Positions 35,696 through 46,251 of a DNA stretch of 64,000 nt are shown here, one piece after another. Made by a program: the position numbers and the translations under genes. Each line of letters opens with the position of its first letter. The stretch's first letter is position 1. The notes below the pieces were generated by a model, which did not search any database, had not been told where the DNA came from, and saw only the letters and a list, made by a program, of their open reading frames with translations. Source of the stretch: Zerene cesonia. Its lineage: Eukaryota > Arthropoda > Insecta > Lepidoptera > Pieridae. The DNA is taken from positions 7,502,001 to 7,566,000 of the forward strand of contig NC_052104.1 in assembly GCF_012273895.1 (NCBI RefSeq), read 5' to 3'.

Positions 35696-35832
35696 TTCCC
35701 AGCATTAATAAATAAACTCCATTTACAGTTAATTATTTATTTATTGCCTCCAATCTAATAGCTGTTATATATTCCCTGTAATTGTCCGATGTTTCCCAGA
35801 CAACCTGGTTTACGAGTCCAGGTCGTGAAGAA

Positions 35833-36059
35833 TTAAACCGTATACAGCGAGCCGTCAGCATGTCTAAATAAGCGCGGAGGCAGATGGTCGTGTTTACCAA
35901 TTTCTATAATCTCATGCTCCAGCGTTAGGACAACAGCTTTACATCCGGTGGCCTTTTTGGAACAATACCACCGTCGTTTATTATGCATTGAAAAATATGT
36001 ATATCCCTTGTAAGCGAGCTTATTCCCTTGTCCGCCTCTACAAGACATGTATTCTACTT
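35833..36059 (-). CDS. mod(mdg4): FLYWCH alternative last exon 26
   Basis: The acceptor is tagcgttaacgtttcag, overhang AA, 74 residues. VEYMSCRGGQGNKLAYKGYT, then W30-Y-C32, C39 and H56-D-H58-LPP, ending DGSLYTV. Members 26, 27, 28 and 30 of this family are all exactly 74 codons, so the fold spacing is tightly kept. C6 before the R-G pair is shared only with exon 24. Confidence 0.88.
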
Positions 36060-36832
36060 CTGAAACGTTAACGCTATATGAGACATTACAAGAGAACCGC
36101 AGAGATTTATGTAATTTTTATCGTAATGTAATTAAAAACAGCAGCGCGCATATATTTGATTCGACACATGAAGTCTTCAAAGACCCAAAATCGATATGAT
36201 TATCTCAATCGCCAATAAAATCGTGCCCGTGACGGTAAAATCACACAGTGATACGTCAACAAATCAAATACACTTTATGTTCAAATAGGGTTTGATAGTG
36301 AAATGATTGAAAAAGTAAAAGAATTCAAATTTAAATTTTATTTCTTTCCAGTCTCCAGCACTCCTATAACTAAAATAATCCTTGGAATAACACTTATAAG
36401 GTCAATTCCGAGATCCGACGCCAAGCTTCACTATGTAGCGATGTACCGTTTCTCCGGTGGTTTTTAATCGAGAGTCTGCCTTATTTAAATTTAAACTTAG
36501 GTAAATATAACTCAATAATTAGTCAAAATAATTTAATAAACTATATAGAACACCTTGAATAATATAATATCTGCTTTTAATATAATATATTATATAAATC
36601 CTCACAATGGCTGTTAACTGGTTAACGATTTTGCAGATAAAACTTTAACAATTACAATTAAAAAAAAAATTTAAGTTGTACATATTTCAACGATCAAAGA
36701 AAAAGCTGACTTTTCTTATCATTTGGAAGAAAACCAAATTCATACCTTAAAAGAGTGGTAAATTGACGCACGAGCCTTGTTAGCCTCTAAAGGTTTGGAC
36801 TCAGCGGCATTTCCTAAATAAATGTAGAAAAT
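36060..36832. other. Spacer without recognised gene
   Basis: About 770 bp, AT-rich, with a poly(A)-like run near 36660-36668. No exon or named repeat was seen. Confidence 0.5.
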
Positions 36833-37059
36833 TCAAAATTTGTATATCGTCCCATCAGCCGCTCTATACAATGCTGGTGGGGGATGTTCATGGAAACCAT
36901 ATTCCATCACACTCTCTCCCGCTATCGTGACCTTGGCTTTACACCCCATTGCTTTCTTTGAGCAATACCACCTGTTCTTTGTCCTCATTGTGACAAATGT
37001 GTGACCGTTATACAGTAATAAGCGACCGTTTCCTCGACGACTCGATATAAACTGTACAT
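36833..37059 (-). CDS. mod(mdg4): FLYWCH alternative last exon 27
   Basis: The acceptor is tgcattatgttccag, overhang AT, 74 residues. VQFISSRRGNGRLLLYNGHT, then W30-Y-C32, C39 and H56-E-H58-PPP, ending DGTIYKF. It aligns without gaps to exons 26, 28 and 30. The residue between the His ligands varies (D, E, I, I) across these copies while both His stay fixed. Confidence 0.89.
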
Positions 37060-37691
37060 CTGGAACATAATGCACCTAATTGTATGTTCTATATAGACAG
37101 TTGTGTAAAATTGAAAGTTCTCTCGATCATGTCCATTGAATCACTCCAATTTTCGTAGCTACTTAAATGAATATTGATACATTTTCTAGTTTATAATATG
37201 CCTAATTTTATCTAGTCTTTTATTTTGTTTAAACAAAGATGGCGCTATGTGAGATAAATAATCAATTTATTTCCGTTGAACCCCTAGATGTCGAACCAGC
37301 CATTTCGGTCGGATATTTCTTGAAATTGATAACATGCTTTGTAATATTTTATATTGAATACGCAATTTAATATTTTATTCGATTAATAATATTAAATTCT
37401 ATTCACATACGTAAGTTGAATAGTTATATATGTATATATCGTTAATATAACGTCGTGTCGTCATCGTCGTAATATAATGTCTTTAATATAATAAAACAAA
37501 CAAAAACTATGTAGGAGATTATTTATTTATTTACTTATTATAATATTTCATTACCACGTAACCCATTATACATACATGAGTAAATTAAGCATCTATATCT
37601 TCTACATAATGTTAATCTAACTCTAACTTATTTCTGTCACTCTGCGAAGGAGGAAAGTTCAGCAAACTATCATTTTATTCATATATTCAAT
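37060..37691. other. Spacer without recognised gene
   Basis: AT-rich. At about 37674-37679 the - strand reads AATAAA, 12 nt past the stop of exon 28, which probably is that exon's poly(A) signal. Nothing else was recognised. Confidence 0.5.
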
Positions 37692-37918
37692 TTACAATTT
37701 ATGAAGCCTGCCGTTCGATGTTCTTATTAATTTAGGAGGTTCGTGAATATGAACTCCAATAGCCATAACTGATGTCCCATGTAATACAACACGAGCTTTG
37801 CACCCAATACGTTTCTTCGAGCAATACCACCTGTGCTCGTTACCCATTGATGCATACGTGTTACCTTTGTAGACTAACAGTTGGCACTTTCCGCGATTGG
37901 AGGGAAGATACTCCACGT
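37692..37918 (-). CDS. mod(mdg4): FLYWCH alternative last exon 28
   Basis: The acceptor is agagctgttttacag, overhang AC, 74 residues. VEYLPSNRGKCQLLVYKGNT, then W30-Y-C32, C39 and H56-I-H58-EPP, ending NGRLHKL. The S-N-R-G-K start is shared with exon 30 and P-x-N-R-G with exon 29, giving a sub-cluster of three. An AATAAA follows 12 nt past the stop. Confidence 0.89.
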
Positions 37919-38150
37919 CTGTAAAACAGCTCTTATTATATCACTTAACAGTACCTATACATGAAGAGCGAAAATCCAAAAGTATCCATAGGATATTAAG
38001 TATCCATAGGACCCTTTATTATAAAACAAATCGACCATCGAAAATGGACATAACAAAAATGAAATATTTGACGGGATGTTATATTAATGTGAAATATTGA
38101 AATAAAACATTTAAAGTGTTTCTTAAATGTTTTATTTTAATGTTATTCTT

Positions 38151-38380
38151 TTAGCTTTTAAACACTCTTATAATCTTACCACTTCGAAATCTAGCTACAT
38201 ATGGAGGAGCATGACTATGCTCGCCAATTACGGTTACACAATTATTCACCATCACTATTCTAGCCTTACAGACTTTTTTTTTGGAACAATACCATCTATT
38301 TTTATGTATATTTGCATACGTGTGACCTTTGTATAAGAGAAGTTGCCCTGATCCACGATTTGTAGGTATATATTCGAACT
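38151..38380 (-). CDS. mod(mdg4): FLYWCH alternative last exon 29 (short Cys loop)
   Basis: The acceptor is actatgtattttcag, overhang AG, 75 residues, no early Met. FEYIPTNRGSGQLLLYKGHT, then W29-Y-C31, C37 and H54-S-H56-APP. The Cys loop is C-x5-C, one residue shorter than the family's C-x6-C, with the Gly before the second Cys missing. A run of nine A on the coding strand encodes three Lys here, so a slippage deletion of one codon is likely. The tail is RSGKIIRVFKS. Confidence 0.87.
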
Positions 38381-38707
38381 CTGAAAATACATAGTTATTT
38401 AGTTATGTCTCTTTACTTCGCAAAGCTCGCGTTCAATTTGTTTTAATATAATTGGAGAGAGGCACGTGACCTTGAAAGAAATATATTTTATTTTATGTTA
38501 TACATTTATAAAAACAATTAAGCGCGAGGTTATCTTAAATCAAATACAATATTAACAGAAACTCCATAAATTATGGAAAAATATAAATAACATAACGCTC
38601 TATAAATATAACATCCACATTGACTACCAAATTGTTAACTGCAGAATTATTCCTTCAAACTCGGCTTCTTAAACAAGCGGTCTTTTTCATATACAAGGTG
38701 CTTCGAG

Positions 38708-38934
38708 TCAACGTTTTAGCAGCAAACCACACGTAGTCCTGTACAAAACCGGGGCAGGATGAATATGCTTTTCTTCCTGTATAACCATATTATCTATAAC
38801 CCTAAGCCGTACTTTACATCCGGCTAGTCGTTTGGAACAGTACCATCTGTTGTTGCTATTCATCTTTGCGAAGGTAAACCCTTGATAGACAAGCATATGG
38901 CCTTTACCTCGGTTAGAGGGGATCAACTCGTATT
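38708..38934 (-). CDS. mod(mdg4): FLYWCH alternative last exon 30
   Basis: The acceptor is tacaacacattacag, overhang AA, 74 residues. YELIPSNRGKGHMLVYQGFT, then W30-Y-C32, C39 and H56-I-H58-PAP, ending CGLLLKR. C-K-V replaces C-K-A. The D/N-G of the terminal motif has become C-G. It is the most upstream member of the seven-exon family in transcriptional order. Confidence 0.88.
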
Positions 38935-39547
38935 CTGTAATGTGTTGTAAAGGATAACATCAACCCATAAGTTTTTCAGGAAAATATATCGACAGTCGTC
39001 AACAATGTAATGATAGCTTTTAATGTATTGTGATTTGTGAGGTCGTTCTGATATTTTTCGTTACATTTATAAGTTTTATAGAATTGCTTTCAAAGCAATA
39101 ATAATAATAGTTTAAAAAAAACTAAAAAACACGCTTTAACAAAAATCATATTTTGCAAATTGAAAAATGGAATAATTTTATCAAATTAGTGTATTGTCAT
39201 CGGTCCTCAATAAATCTACAAAGTTTGAACGAAATCTGGCCGTTAAAAGTGGGTCAAAATCGCGCCCAAAGAAGTCGGTTACAAACAAACATACAGGTGA
39301 AGCTAATATAAAGCGTGTAAAAATGGAAAACCATGTGCCTTAAACTTGCAATTATAAAGATTTAATACAATGTACAGTGCCTTTAAACTCGAAAAATTCC
39401 ATCGGTTTGATATTTTTAATTTATGCTCAAATAAACACACAATACGAAAACATACACAGACATAGTTATACTAAAACAAATTAGATCATATACGTAACAA
39501 ATTCATGCTGATGATAAAGCATTTCCTATTTTAAATTCGCACTCTAA
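38935..39547. other. Spacer with one interspersed repeat
   Basis: At about 39190-39320 there is a block with 'acgaaatctggccgttaaaa' and 'acaggtgaagctaatataaa', wording typical of a lepidopteran DNA-transposon or MITE end. Family not assigned. The remainder is AT-rich. Confidence 0.45.
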
Positions 39548-39780
39548 TCATCCAGAAATTTTTATATGATATTTTCCCGAAATTACGTATTGCGGAGGCT
39601 CGTGGTTATGTTTATTTTCACACAGAAGTATTGTATTTTCATCTTTATTTAAATGTATTTTCGCCTTACAGCCTTTTAACTTTCGTGAGCAATACCAATG
39701 TTTCGCGCTCATTTGTGAGAACGTGTATCCATCAACCATAAGCAGCCTTTTGTTGCCAACCAGGGTTATAAAACGGAAAT
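39548..39780 (-). CDS. mod(mdg4): FLYWCH alternative last exon 31
   Basis: The acceptor is gaattgtattcttttag, overhang AT, 76 residues. FRFITLVGNKRLLMVDGYTF, then W28-Y-C30, C37 and H57-N-H59-EPP, ending GKYHIKISG. V-G-N-K replaces the R-G-K turn. The F-I-T-L start is shared with the exon at 42406-42635, linking this exon to the Tyr-core pair further upstream. Confidence 0.88.
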
Positions 39781-40304
39781 CTAAAAGAATACAATTCATT
39801 AACGAAGGGAATAATTACACGACACACTCACAATTAAGTGATAAGGCCCCCTAATAAACTATAATGACTTTTGTTCTTCATGTATATCATGGTCTATTAT
39901 AAGGTTCCTTTATGTATAGTTGGATTAAACAGTTATAAACAAAAACACAGTGAGAGAGAGAGAGAAAATATTAAGTAAAAGAGAGAGAAATAAAGAGAAT
40001 ATAGGGAACTTTGTTTATGTGAATATGTTATCTAATAAAGAGAAACGATCTCATTTGTTGTACCTAATATTGTTTATTTAAATATTTAAGTTAGTTAATA
40101 TTTGATACTTTGAATGATTAGCTATGTACATAAATATTTTATATTCACTATTAATTCCACGAGCTCCATCTCAGAAATAAACGCAACTATTCGATTGGAA
40201 AATAATAAAACATTGTAAATTGAACAATGTATATTTAATACTCGAATTTATTGGCTAACTACAATAATTACAGTTATAGTAATGTGTGCAAAATTAAGAA
40301 GCAT
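39781..40304. other. Spacer with GA-rich tract
   Basis: A (GA)n-rich stretch lies at about 39951-39998. Nothing else was recognised in this AT-rich spacer. Confidence 0.5.
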
Positions 40305-40537
40305 CTAGGCCCTTATAACATAATTCCCTGTGGATCTGTATATTTTCTTGGGCGGATGATTGTGACTGTCGATCATCTGAACAATAACTCCTTGGGCATC
40401 TAGGTGAATTTTCGCTTTACAATTGGGGTGATGGGTAGAACATATCCATCTGTATAAACTACCTTTCGCGTATGTGAAACCGTCAACGAGGATCAAACTT
40501 TTCCCCCTTTGCGACATAACTATATCATATTGAATAC
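40305..40537 (-). CDS. mod(mdg4): FLYWCH alternative last exon 32
   Basis: The acceptor is gaaattattattttcag, overhang GT, 76 residues. IQYDIVMSQRGKSLILVDGF, then W30-I-C32-STHH, C39 and H58-N-H60-PPKK, ending TGNYVIRA. The C-S-T-H core and S-Q-R-G-K turn recall exon 1 at the far left, while the tail fits the central exons. It may be a link between the two groups. Confidence 0.89.
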
Positions 40538-41393
40538 CTGAAAATAATAATTTCATAGCGTTAATAAGAAGTTTTCTATTTGGTATTTAAACAACATTCT
40601 TAATTAGTTGTTGCATATTTTATTAGAAACGGAGACGCTCCGTTGTAATTGGTTTGATAGGTGTTCTTCATTATTCATCACAGCAGGGTCACAAGCCTCC
40701 TGTGAGGGTTCAAGTTATAATACATTTAATACAATATCAAAACCTGTTCACCTGTTCTAGATATATTTGAAAAAATTAAGGAATAATAGAAATAACCATA
40801 AGGCAGGTATCCAATCCCCGTAGAATGCGTAGAAGAAATTCGAATGAGGTGGGATCATGGTTGGCCTAGCAGTCTGATATGTCATCACGGCAAAATAATG
40901 AACAGTGAAAAGAATAATTTATGTATGACAAAGAAAAACCTCCATTTTTTACATATAATCTTGTAAACAAAAGGGATTTTTATATACCTACTTTCGTACT
41001 TTCCGGTGACTGACTACGCCCCTGAATTCGGCACAGAGAATTCTTTAAAAATAATTAAATGTACATTAATACTTATTGTTGTTTATTCTCTATTTGTAAA
41101 TAAAAAAATCACAGGAATTAAAACCGCGTACATTGACCATTTTAATAATCGTAAATGAACTTACAAGCAAATAAAATAGGAGTTAAACTTTGGTTAAAGA
41201 TGGACTATCAGATCTTTTATAAACTTCGGAATAACATTTTACAAACCATTCCCCGAGTCTTATTTAGTCATCTTACCTTTACACATACACACACAATATC
41301 AATGAATCTGAAGATTGTATAGCTAGGTGTAAGTTACACCTACTCATTATAAATATATAAAAATATTACACTAAAATAAAAGAAGTGTCACTT
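40538..41393. other. Spacer without recognised gene
   Basis: About 850 bp. A GC-moderate patch at 40800-40870 shows no coding frame. No repeat was assigned. Confidence 0.45.
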
Positions 41394-41632
41394 TTACATT
41401 ATCCTATGATAAATACCGTCTGGAGACACGAAATACTTAGGCGGAGTGTGTAGATGCTGCAACATAGATCTCTCAGAAATACCGCCGATCGGATCGAAAA
41501 GCACCTTAGCTTTACATCCCTTGTCCTTTTTCGAGCAGTAGTAATGTTTCGATTTACAATTCTGCGAAAACGTATAGCCATTTATCATGAGAAGGTGTCT
41601 GTTTCGATTTGTCTGTATTATTTTATATTCCA
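41394..41632 (-). CDS. mod(mdg4): FLYWCH alternative last exon 33 (Tyr core)
   Basis: The acceptor is attaaatattttcag, overhang TG, 78 residues. EYKIIQTNRNRHLLMINGYT, then Y30-Y-C32, C39 and H59-L-H61-TPPKY, then DGIYHRIM. The signature Trp is Tyr, as in the next two exons upstream (42.4 and 43.2 kb). R-N-R stands in for the R-G turn. Frames at 41399-41581 and 41454-41636 are shadows. Confidence 0.87.
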
Positions 41633-42405
41633 CTGAAAATATTTAATCGATTATAGGTAAAAACACTTTTAGTCTTGCCACATGTAATAATAAAACTTGT
41701 TAGCCCAATTTCCTATGAAACTGACAAAGGATTGAAAAAATACAGAAATAAATAAGTTAATAGAATAACATTAATTATTAATCATAATATTTTGTAAAGA
41801 ATATCGATGAATAATCAAATAAAATGTCATACATTACTCAAGATTTTATTTATAAATAAAATATGTATGTACAGTAACGAATAAATTTTACAATAAATTA
41901 AAAAAAAAAAACATTTTTTATAATAAATTAAAACCAAACAAGGAAACGAAGAAACACAACAAATATCACGAAACTCCTCTTTAACAACATATAAATAATG
42001 TTTTATGTTCAATGTTAACTCATTTATTAATTTTGAAAACCATTCATTTAATTAAGAAGTGAATAGTGGGTAGACACTAGACTTTGTAAATGTTCTTAGT
42101 TAAAGTTTAAATTCCTCTGTCCATTGAATGTAAACGCTTAACGTATCTGACCTCTTGCGTTAAATTTATAACCTGTTTTCCAACATATCCCACTCCTATG
42201 GGTATTTCGTTCGCTTGCGCGAATTGTGACACGAGAATTAATGTGTCCTATTTCATAATAGGTTATTACGCAATAATAAAACATTTTGAGAACCCTATCC
42301 ACGTGCTGCAAAACAAAATATAATGAATTAAGTAAAATGGAAACCACGAAAAGCCCATAAGTTTGCCCTTTTCCCCGCCTCCCACACCCAGCACATGAAT
42401 TCAAA
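41633..42405. other. Spacer without recognised gene
   Basis: AT-rich. The - strand frame 42138-42461 begins inside exon 34 in another frame and has no motif, so it is not called. Confidence 0.5.
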
Positions 42406-42635
42406 TCATACTTTTTTATAGTAGGACCCAAAGCACATGTATCTCGGACGTATATGGTCATGGTCTTCTCTAATGGATACTATATAACCTCTATTGTCCA
42501 TTTTGATTCTACACTTACACCCTCGAAATTTTTGCGAACAATAGTACATATTCTTAGCGTGATTATTTGCGGCGAAGGTGAATCCATCGTGCATGAGCAA
42601 CCTAGAACCGTTGCTTAAAGTTATGAACCCATAAT
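42406..42635 (-). CDS. mod(mdg4): FLYWCH alternative last exon 34 (Tyr core)
   Basis: The acceptor is ttggtttatttccag, overhang AT, 75 residues. YGFITLSNGSRLLMHDGFTF, A-A-N-N, Y30-Y-C32, C39 and H58-D-H60, ending GSYYKKV. A Cys at 41 follows the second ligand (G-C-K-C). It is a tandem duplicate of exon 35 (F-I-x-L-x-N-G-S, F-A-A-N-N). The usual PP after the His pair is R-P here. Confidence 0.88.
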
Positions 42636-43002
42636 CTGGAAATAAACCAAAGGATATACTAAATTGTTAATATGAAATGTTACGGAGTAGAAAATAATTC
42701 AGTGCAGAATTTCGCCTCCGCATCATTTAGAGCACTGCTGACTGCATTCAGGTATCGTCTTTGTTTTGATAATAATATGTTGTGAATAATGTATATTTAA
42801 ACTTAATATTAATTATGCTATTATATACGTAGATGTATAATACTCGCGTAAAATCAAACGCAATAAAATAAAATTTGAATTAGAAATTGTGAATATTGAT
42901 TAAAGAAACTACAACAACTCAAAAGAAACGACAAAAACATCCTATTTCACGACTGATGGCCAGGGTTTCTAAATAAAAACTCATTTGTGTTTAGACCTTA
43001 GA

Positions 43003-43165
43003 CTTTTTTTTTGAGAGGGAAAATCTAGTATAAATATTCATGGCCCCCCGGGAAGGAGCCGTGGGTTATGTCGCATTCCCACCGACTAAAACCTCACTGT
43101 GTTCCGTCGAGCATCTTTAGTGAAGGAGCCACGGGAGCAGTTATTATTCGTCCGCGACCCCCTCG
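43003..43165 (-). mobile_element. Retroposon 3' tail, - strand
   Basis: On the - strand the block reads 'gtgaggttttagtcggtggg' and then runs to a poly(A) (T8 at about 43003-43011 on the + strand). It is the same family as the tail at 9505-9677. It ends about 45 bp short of the stop codon of exon 35, so it forms that exon's downstream region. Confidence 0.65.
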
Positions 43166-43208
43166 GTGGCTTTTTTTTTCACCTCATCTCTGTACCAACT
43201 CTGGAGAG

Positions 43209-43441
43209 CTATTTCACTTTAACGTAGTATTCTCCAGCACACTGGTATTCCGGAGGGCTGTGAGTGTGTTCGCCTTCAACATACAAGATATTACCCACGT
43301 CATCCAATCGTATTTTAGACTTGCAACCTTTCAATCTTTTGGAACAACAATAGATAGTCTTCAAACGGTTGTTGGCAGCGAATGAGTAGCCCTCGTACAG
43401 AAGGAGCTTAGAACCGTTGTATAATTTTATGAACTGGTACT
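43209..43441 (-). CDS. mod(mdg4): FLYWCH alternative last exon 35 (Tyr core)
   Basis: The acceptor is aattgaactgttacag, overhang AG, 76 residues, no early Met. YQFIKLYNGSKLLLYEGYSF, A-A-N-N, Y30-C-C32, C39 and H58-T-H60-SPPEY, ending GEYYVKVK. It is the sister of exon 34 and the last intact exon before the assembly gap, 110 bp from the N run. Three frames overlapping it on the + strand are shadows. Confidence 0.88.
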
Positions 43442-43551
43442 CTGTAACAGTTCAATTATATGAAATAAGTATCAGAATAATAATTCTAAATCCCATGAGT
43501 CACATAGGATATATTATGCCATATGGCATACTCTTTAGCATGACAGAAAGC

Positions 43552-44551
43552 NNNNNNNNNNNNNNNNNNNNNNNNNNNNNNNNNNNNNNNNNNNNNNNNN
43601 NNNNNNNNNNNNNNNNNNNNNNNNNNNNNNNNNNNNNNNNNNNNNNNNNNNNNNNNNNNNNNNNNNNNNNNNNNNNNNNNNNNNNNNNNNNNNNNNNNNN
43701 NNNNNNNNNNNNNNNNNNNNNNNNNNNNNNNNNNNNNNNNNNNNNNNNNNNNNNNNNNNNNNNNNNNNNNNNNNNNNNNNNNNNNNNNNNNNNNNNNNNN
43801 NNNNNNNNNNNNNNNNNNNNNNNNNNNNNNNNNNNNNNNNNNNNNNNNNNNNNNNNNNNNNNNNNNNNNNNNNNNNNNNNNNNNNNNNNNNNNNNNNNNN
43901 NNNNNNNNNNNNNNNNNNNNNNNNNNNNNNNNNNNNNNNNNNNNNNNNNNNNNNNNNNNNNNNNNNNNNNNNNNNNNNNNNNNNNNNNNNNNNNNNNNNN
44001 NNNNNNNNNNNNNNNNNNNNNNNNNNNNNNNNNNNNNNNNNNNNNNNNNNNNNNNNNNNNNNNNNNNNNNNNNNNNNNNNNNNNNNNNNNNNNNNNNNNN
44101 NNNNNNNNNNNNNNNNNNNNNNNNNNNNNNNNNNNNNNNNNNNNNNNNNNNNNNNNNNNNNNNNNNNNNNNNNNNNNNNNNNNNNNNNNNNNNNNNNNNN
44201 NNNNNNNNNNNNNNNNNNNNNNNNNNNNNNNNNNNNNNNNNNNNNNNNNNNNNNNNNNNNNNNNNNNNNNNNNNNNNNNNNNNNNNNNNNNNNNNNNNNN
44301 NNNNNNNNNNNNNNNNNNNNNNNNNNNNNNNNNNNNNNNNNNNNNNNNNNNNNNNNNNNNNNNNNNNNNNNNNNNNNNNNNNNNNNNNNNNNNNNNNNNN
44401 NNNNNNNNNNNNNNNNNNNNNNNNNNNNNNNNNNNNNNNNNNNNNNNNNNNNNNNNNNNNNNNNNNNNNNNNNNNNNNNNNNNNNNNNNNNNNNNNNNNN
44501 NNNNNNNNNNNNNNNNNNNNNNNNNNNNNNNNNNNNNNNNNNNNNNNNNNN
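43552..44551. other. Assembly gap (1000 N)
   Basis: Exactly 1000 consecutive N, the usual placeholder size for a gap of unknown length. With exon spacing of 0.5-1 kb here, further FLYWCH exons could be missing. Open frames drawn across it on either strand are artefacts. Confidence 0.98.
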
Positions 44552-44769
44552 CTTATATCGTTCTAGATAGGTCACCTGGTGGTTCAAATGACCCGTAATT
44601 TTTTCTATATGGGCCTGTAGTCTATTAGTAAAATAGTCTCGCTCTGGGAACTTATGCAGGATTTCCCAATTGGGGAGATACATCAGGTATTGGTTAAGAA
44701 AGAAGCGCAGATGTAATTATTTTCGTGGAGATTAATATCCAAATCTTTTGAAAGTAACTATAATCGTGT

Positions 44770-45030
44770 TTTTATGTCTGTTTGTCGTGTCATAGCGGGC
44801 AACAGAGCTGGTGGTTCGTATGATGATAAGTGATCACCACCGCCCATAAACATTCGGTGAGGTAGTGCGTCTGCGAATGCGTCACCCTTTCTAAGGCATA
44901 AGGGCAGGATTAGGAAAAGATTGACGACTGGAAAGAAGGAATGGACTGGGAAGGTTGAGGAAAAGGAAACGGGCCTCCGGCTCCCTCTTAATGTTAAGCC
45001 TTGTGCAGGAGAGCGTAGACAGCGTAAATT
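44770..45030. repeat. Interspersed lepidopteran repeat
   Basis: Contains 'aagtgatcaccaccgcccat', a purine-rich stretch and 'gggcctccggctccctctta', wording shared with the widespread repeat at 35505-35695 and with fragments at 48600-48815 and 54030-54170. The - strand frame 44758-45039 lies in it and is not a gene. Confidence 0.6.
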
Positions 45031-45136
45031 ATTTATCAAGGTAATTATTAAATGTGAATTTGGTAAGTAAATGAAAACACATTTATTATAAATTATTATC
45101 TATTAAAAATAATCTACAAGCTTCTGAAATTTCTTT

Positions 45137-45194
45137 TAACAGGTAGGTATTACATATATATCTTATTAGATATATATGTAATACCTACCTGTTA
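45137..45194. repeat. Perfect 27-bp palindrome
   Basis: Arms 45137-45163 and 45168-45194 are exact complements (starting TAACAGGTAGGTATTACAT) around a TATT loop. It lies in the spacer before exon 36, between the gap and the exon. It is similar in size and loop to the hairpin at 10233-10294 but unrelated in sequence. Confidence 0.85.
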
Positions 45195-45421
45195 CTTTTA
45201 AAACTATGTTTGATAGAAATAATTATAAGATTACGGTGAATTATAAGATAGATATATTATTAATAAATTATGATCTGATGATAATGAAATTGCATGACTC
45301 CATAAATAATTACATCATTGTTAAGTAAATATAAAAAAAATCTTACTTTTTGCAACAACATATTTGTTTACAGTTTATTTTAATACAATCTAAAGTGTGA
45401 ATTAACTATATAAGCCGATTT

Positions 45422-45621
45422 TTAATTACTATGACAATGATTCGGCTGCATATAAAGGATTTCATGGTTAATATTCATCCTGACAAGAGCCCTACAATTC
45501 TTGCTCTTCCTCTTTGAACAATACCAGAGCATCACGTGTTTCGTAAACCGCGCCTTATAGTACGTGTAGTTGTCAAGATTCAGTAGAGTGCCTCTTAACG
45601 TTGGAATAAAACAGATACGAT
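45422..45621 (-). CDS. mod(mdg4): FLYWCH alternative last exon 36 (minimal)
   Basis: The acceptor is tagcatctattttcag, overhang AT, 65 residues, no early Met. RICFIPTLRGTLLNLDNYTY, then W32-Y-C34, C42 and H61-C-H63, with the stop two residues later. It is the most upstream FLYWCH exon of the - strand run. H-C-H at the ligand pair is shared with exon 23. Absence of a tail groups it functionally with exons 3 and 47. Confidence 0.86.
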
Positions 45622-46251
45622 CTGAAAATAGATGCTAAATTTAAAAATAGAACTAAGTATTTTTTTTTTTACATAATTTAAATGGGCCATGAATATCGTG
45701 TTGACAATATGTTAATGTTTATGTAATATGTTCATATATATATATGATTCAATATTTAGTTCACTTAAAGAAAGATGATTAAAATAAAAAAACATTGAAG
45801 CAAAAAAACATTTTTTTAATTGTATTGCAAATGTAATATTAAAAAAATCAGTGGAAATTTTTTGTACTAAAAGTTTTCCATGAAGTAAATAAATTGATAT
45901 CTTCCAGTTTACTAAATTAATAAATAGAACATGATCATTTTCATTGTTTACCAACTCTTGTAATAACAATAAACATTTGTAAATTGAAAGCAACAATTAA
46001 TAAAAAAACATGCAAACATAAAATTATTTCTTTTTTTTTAAATCAACACTTACAGCTAACATCTAACAGCTGTAGTATTATATACACACACACACACACA
46101 TTAAAAAATTTATAAAAAAACTATTTTTCAATTACTTAATATTCATGTTTATAAAAAATTATTACGTTGAGAAACTAAGACTCTCACAGTATTAAATATT
46201 AATGACAGGTCAAAGAAATGCTGTTTTTTGTTCTTTGATATTTTGTAGCAT

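Noticed and set aside
42138..42461. 107-codon - strand gene
   Set aside because: It begins inside exon 34 in another frame, has no known motif and no array-phase acceptor.
43417..44683. Long open frames of about 380-390 codons on both strands
   Set aside because: They run through the 1000-N gap and consist almost wholly of undefined residues.
44758..45039. 93-codon - strand gene
   Set aside because: Entirely within an interspersed repeat found in several copies in this window.
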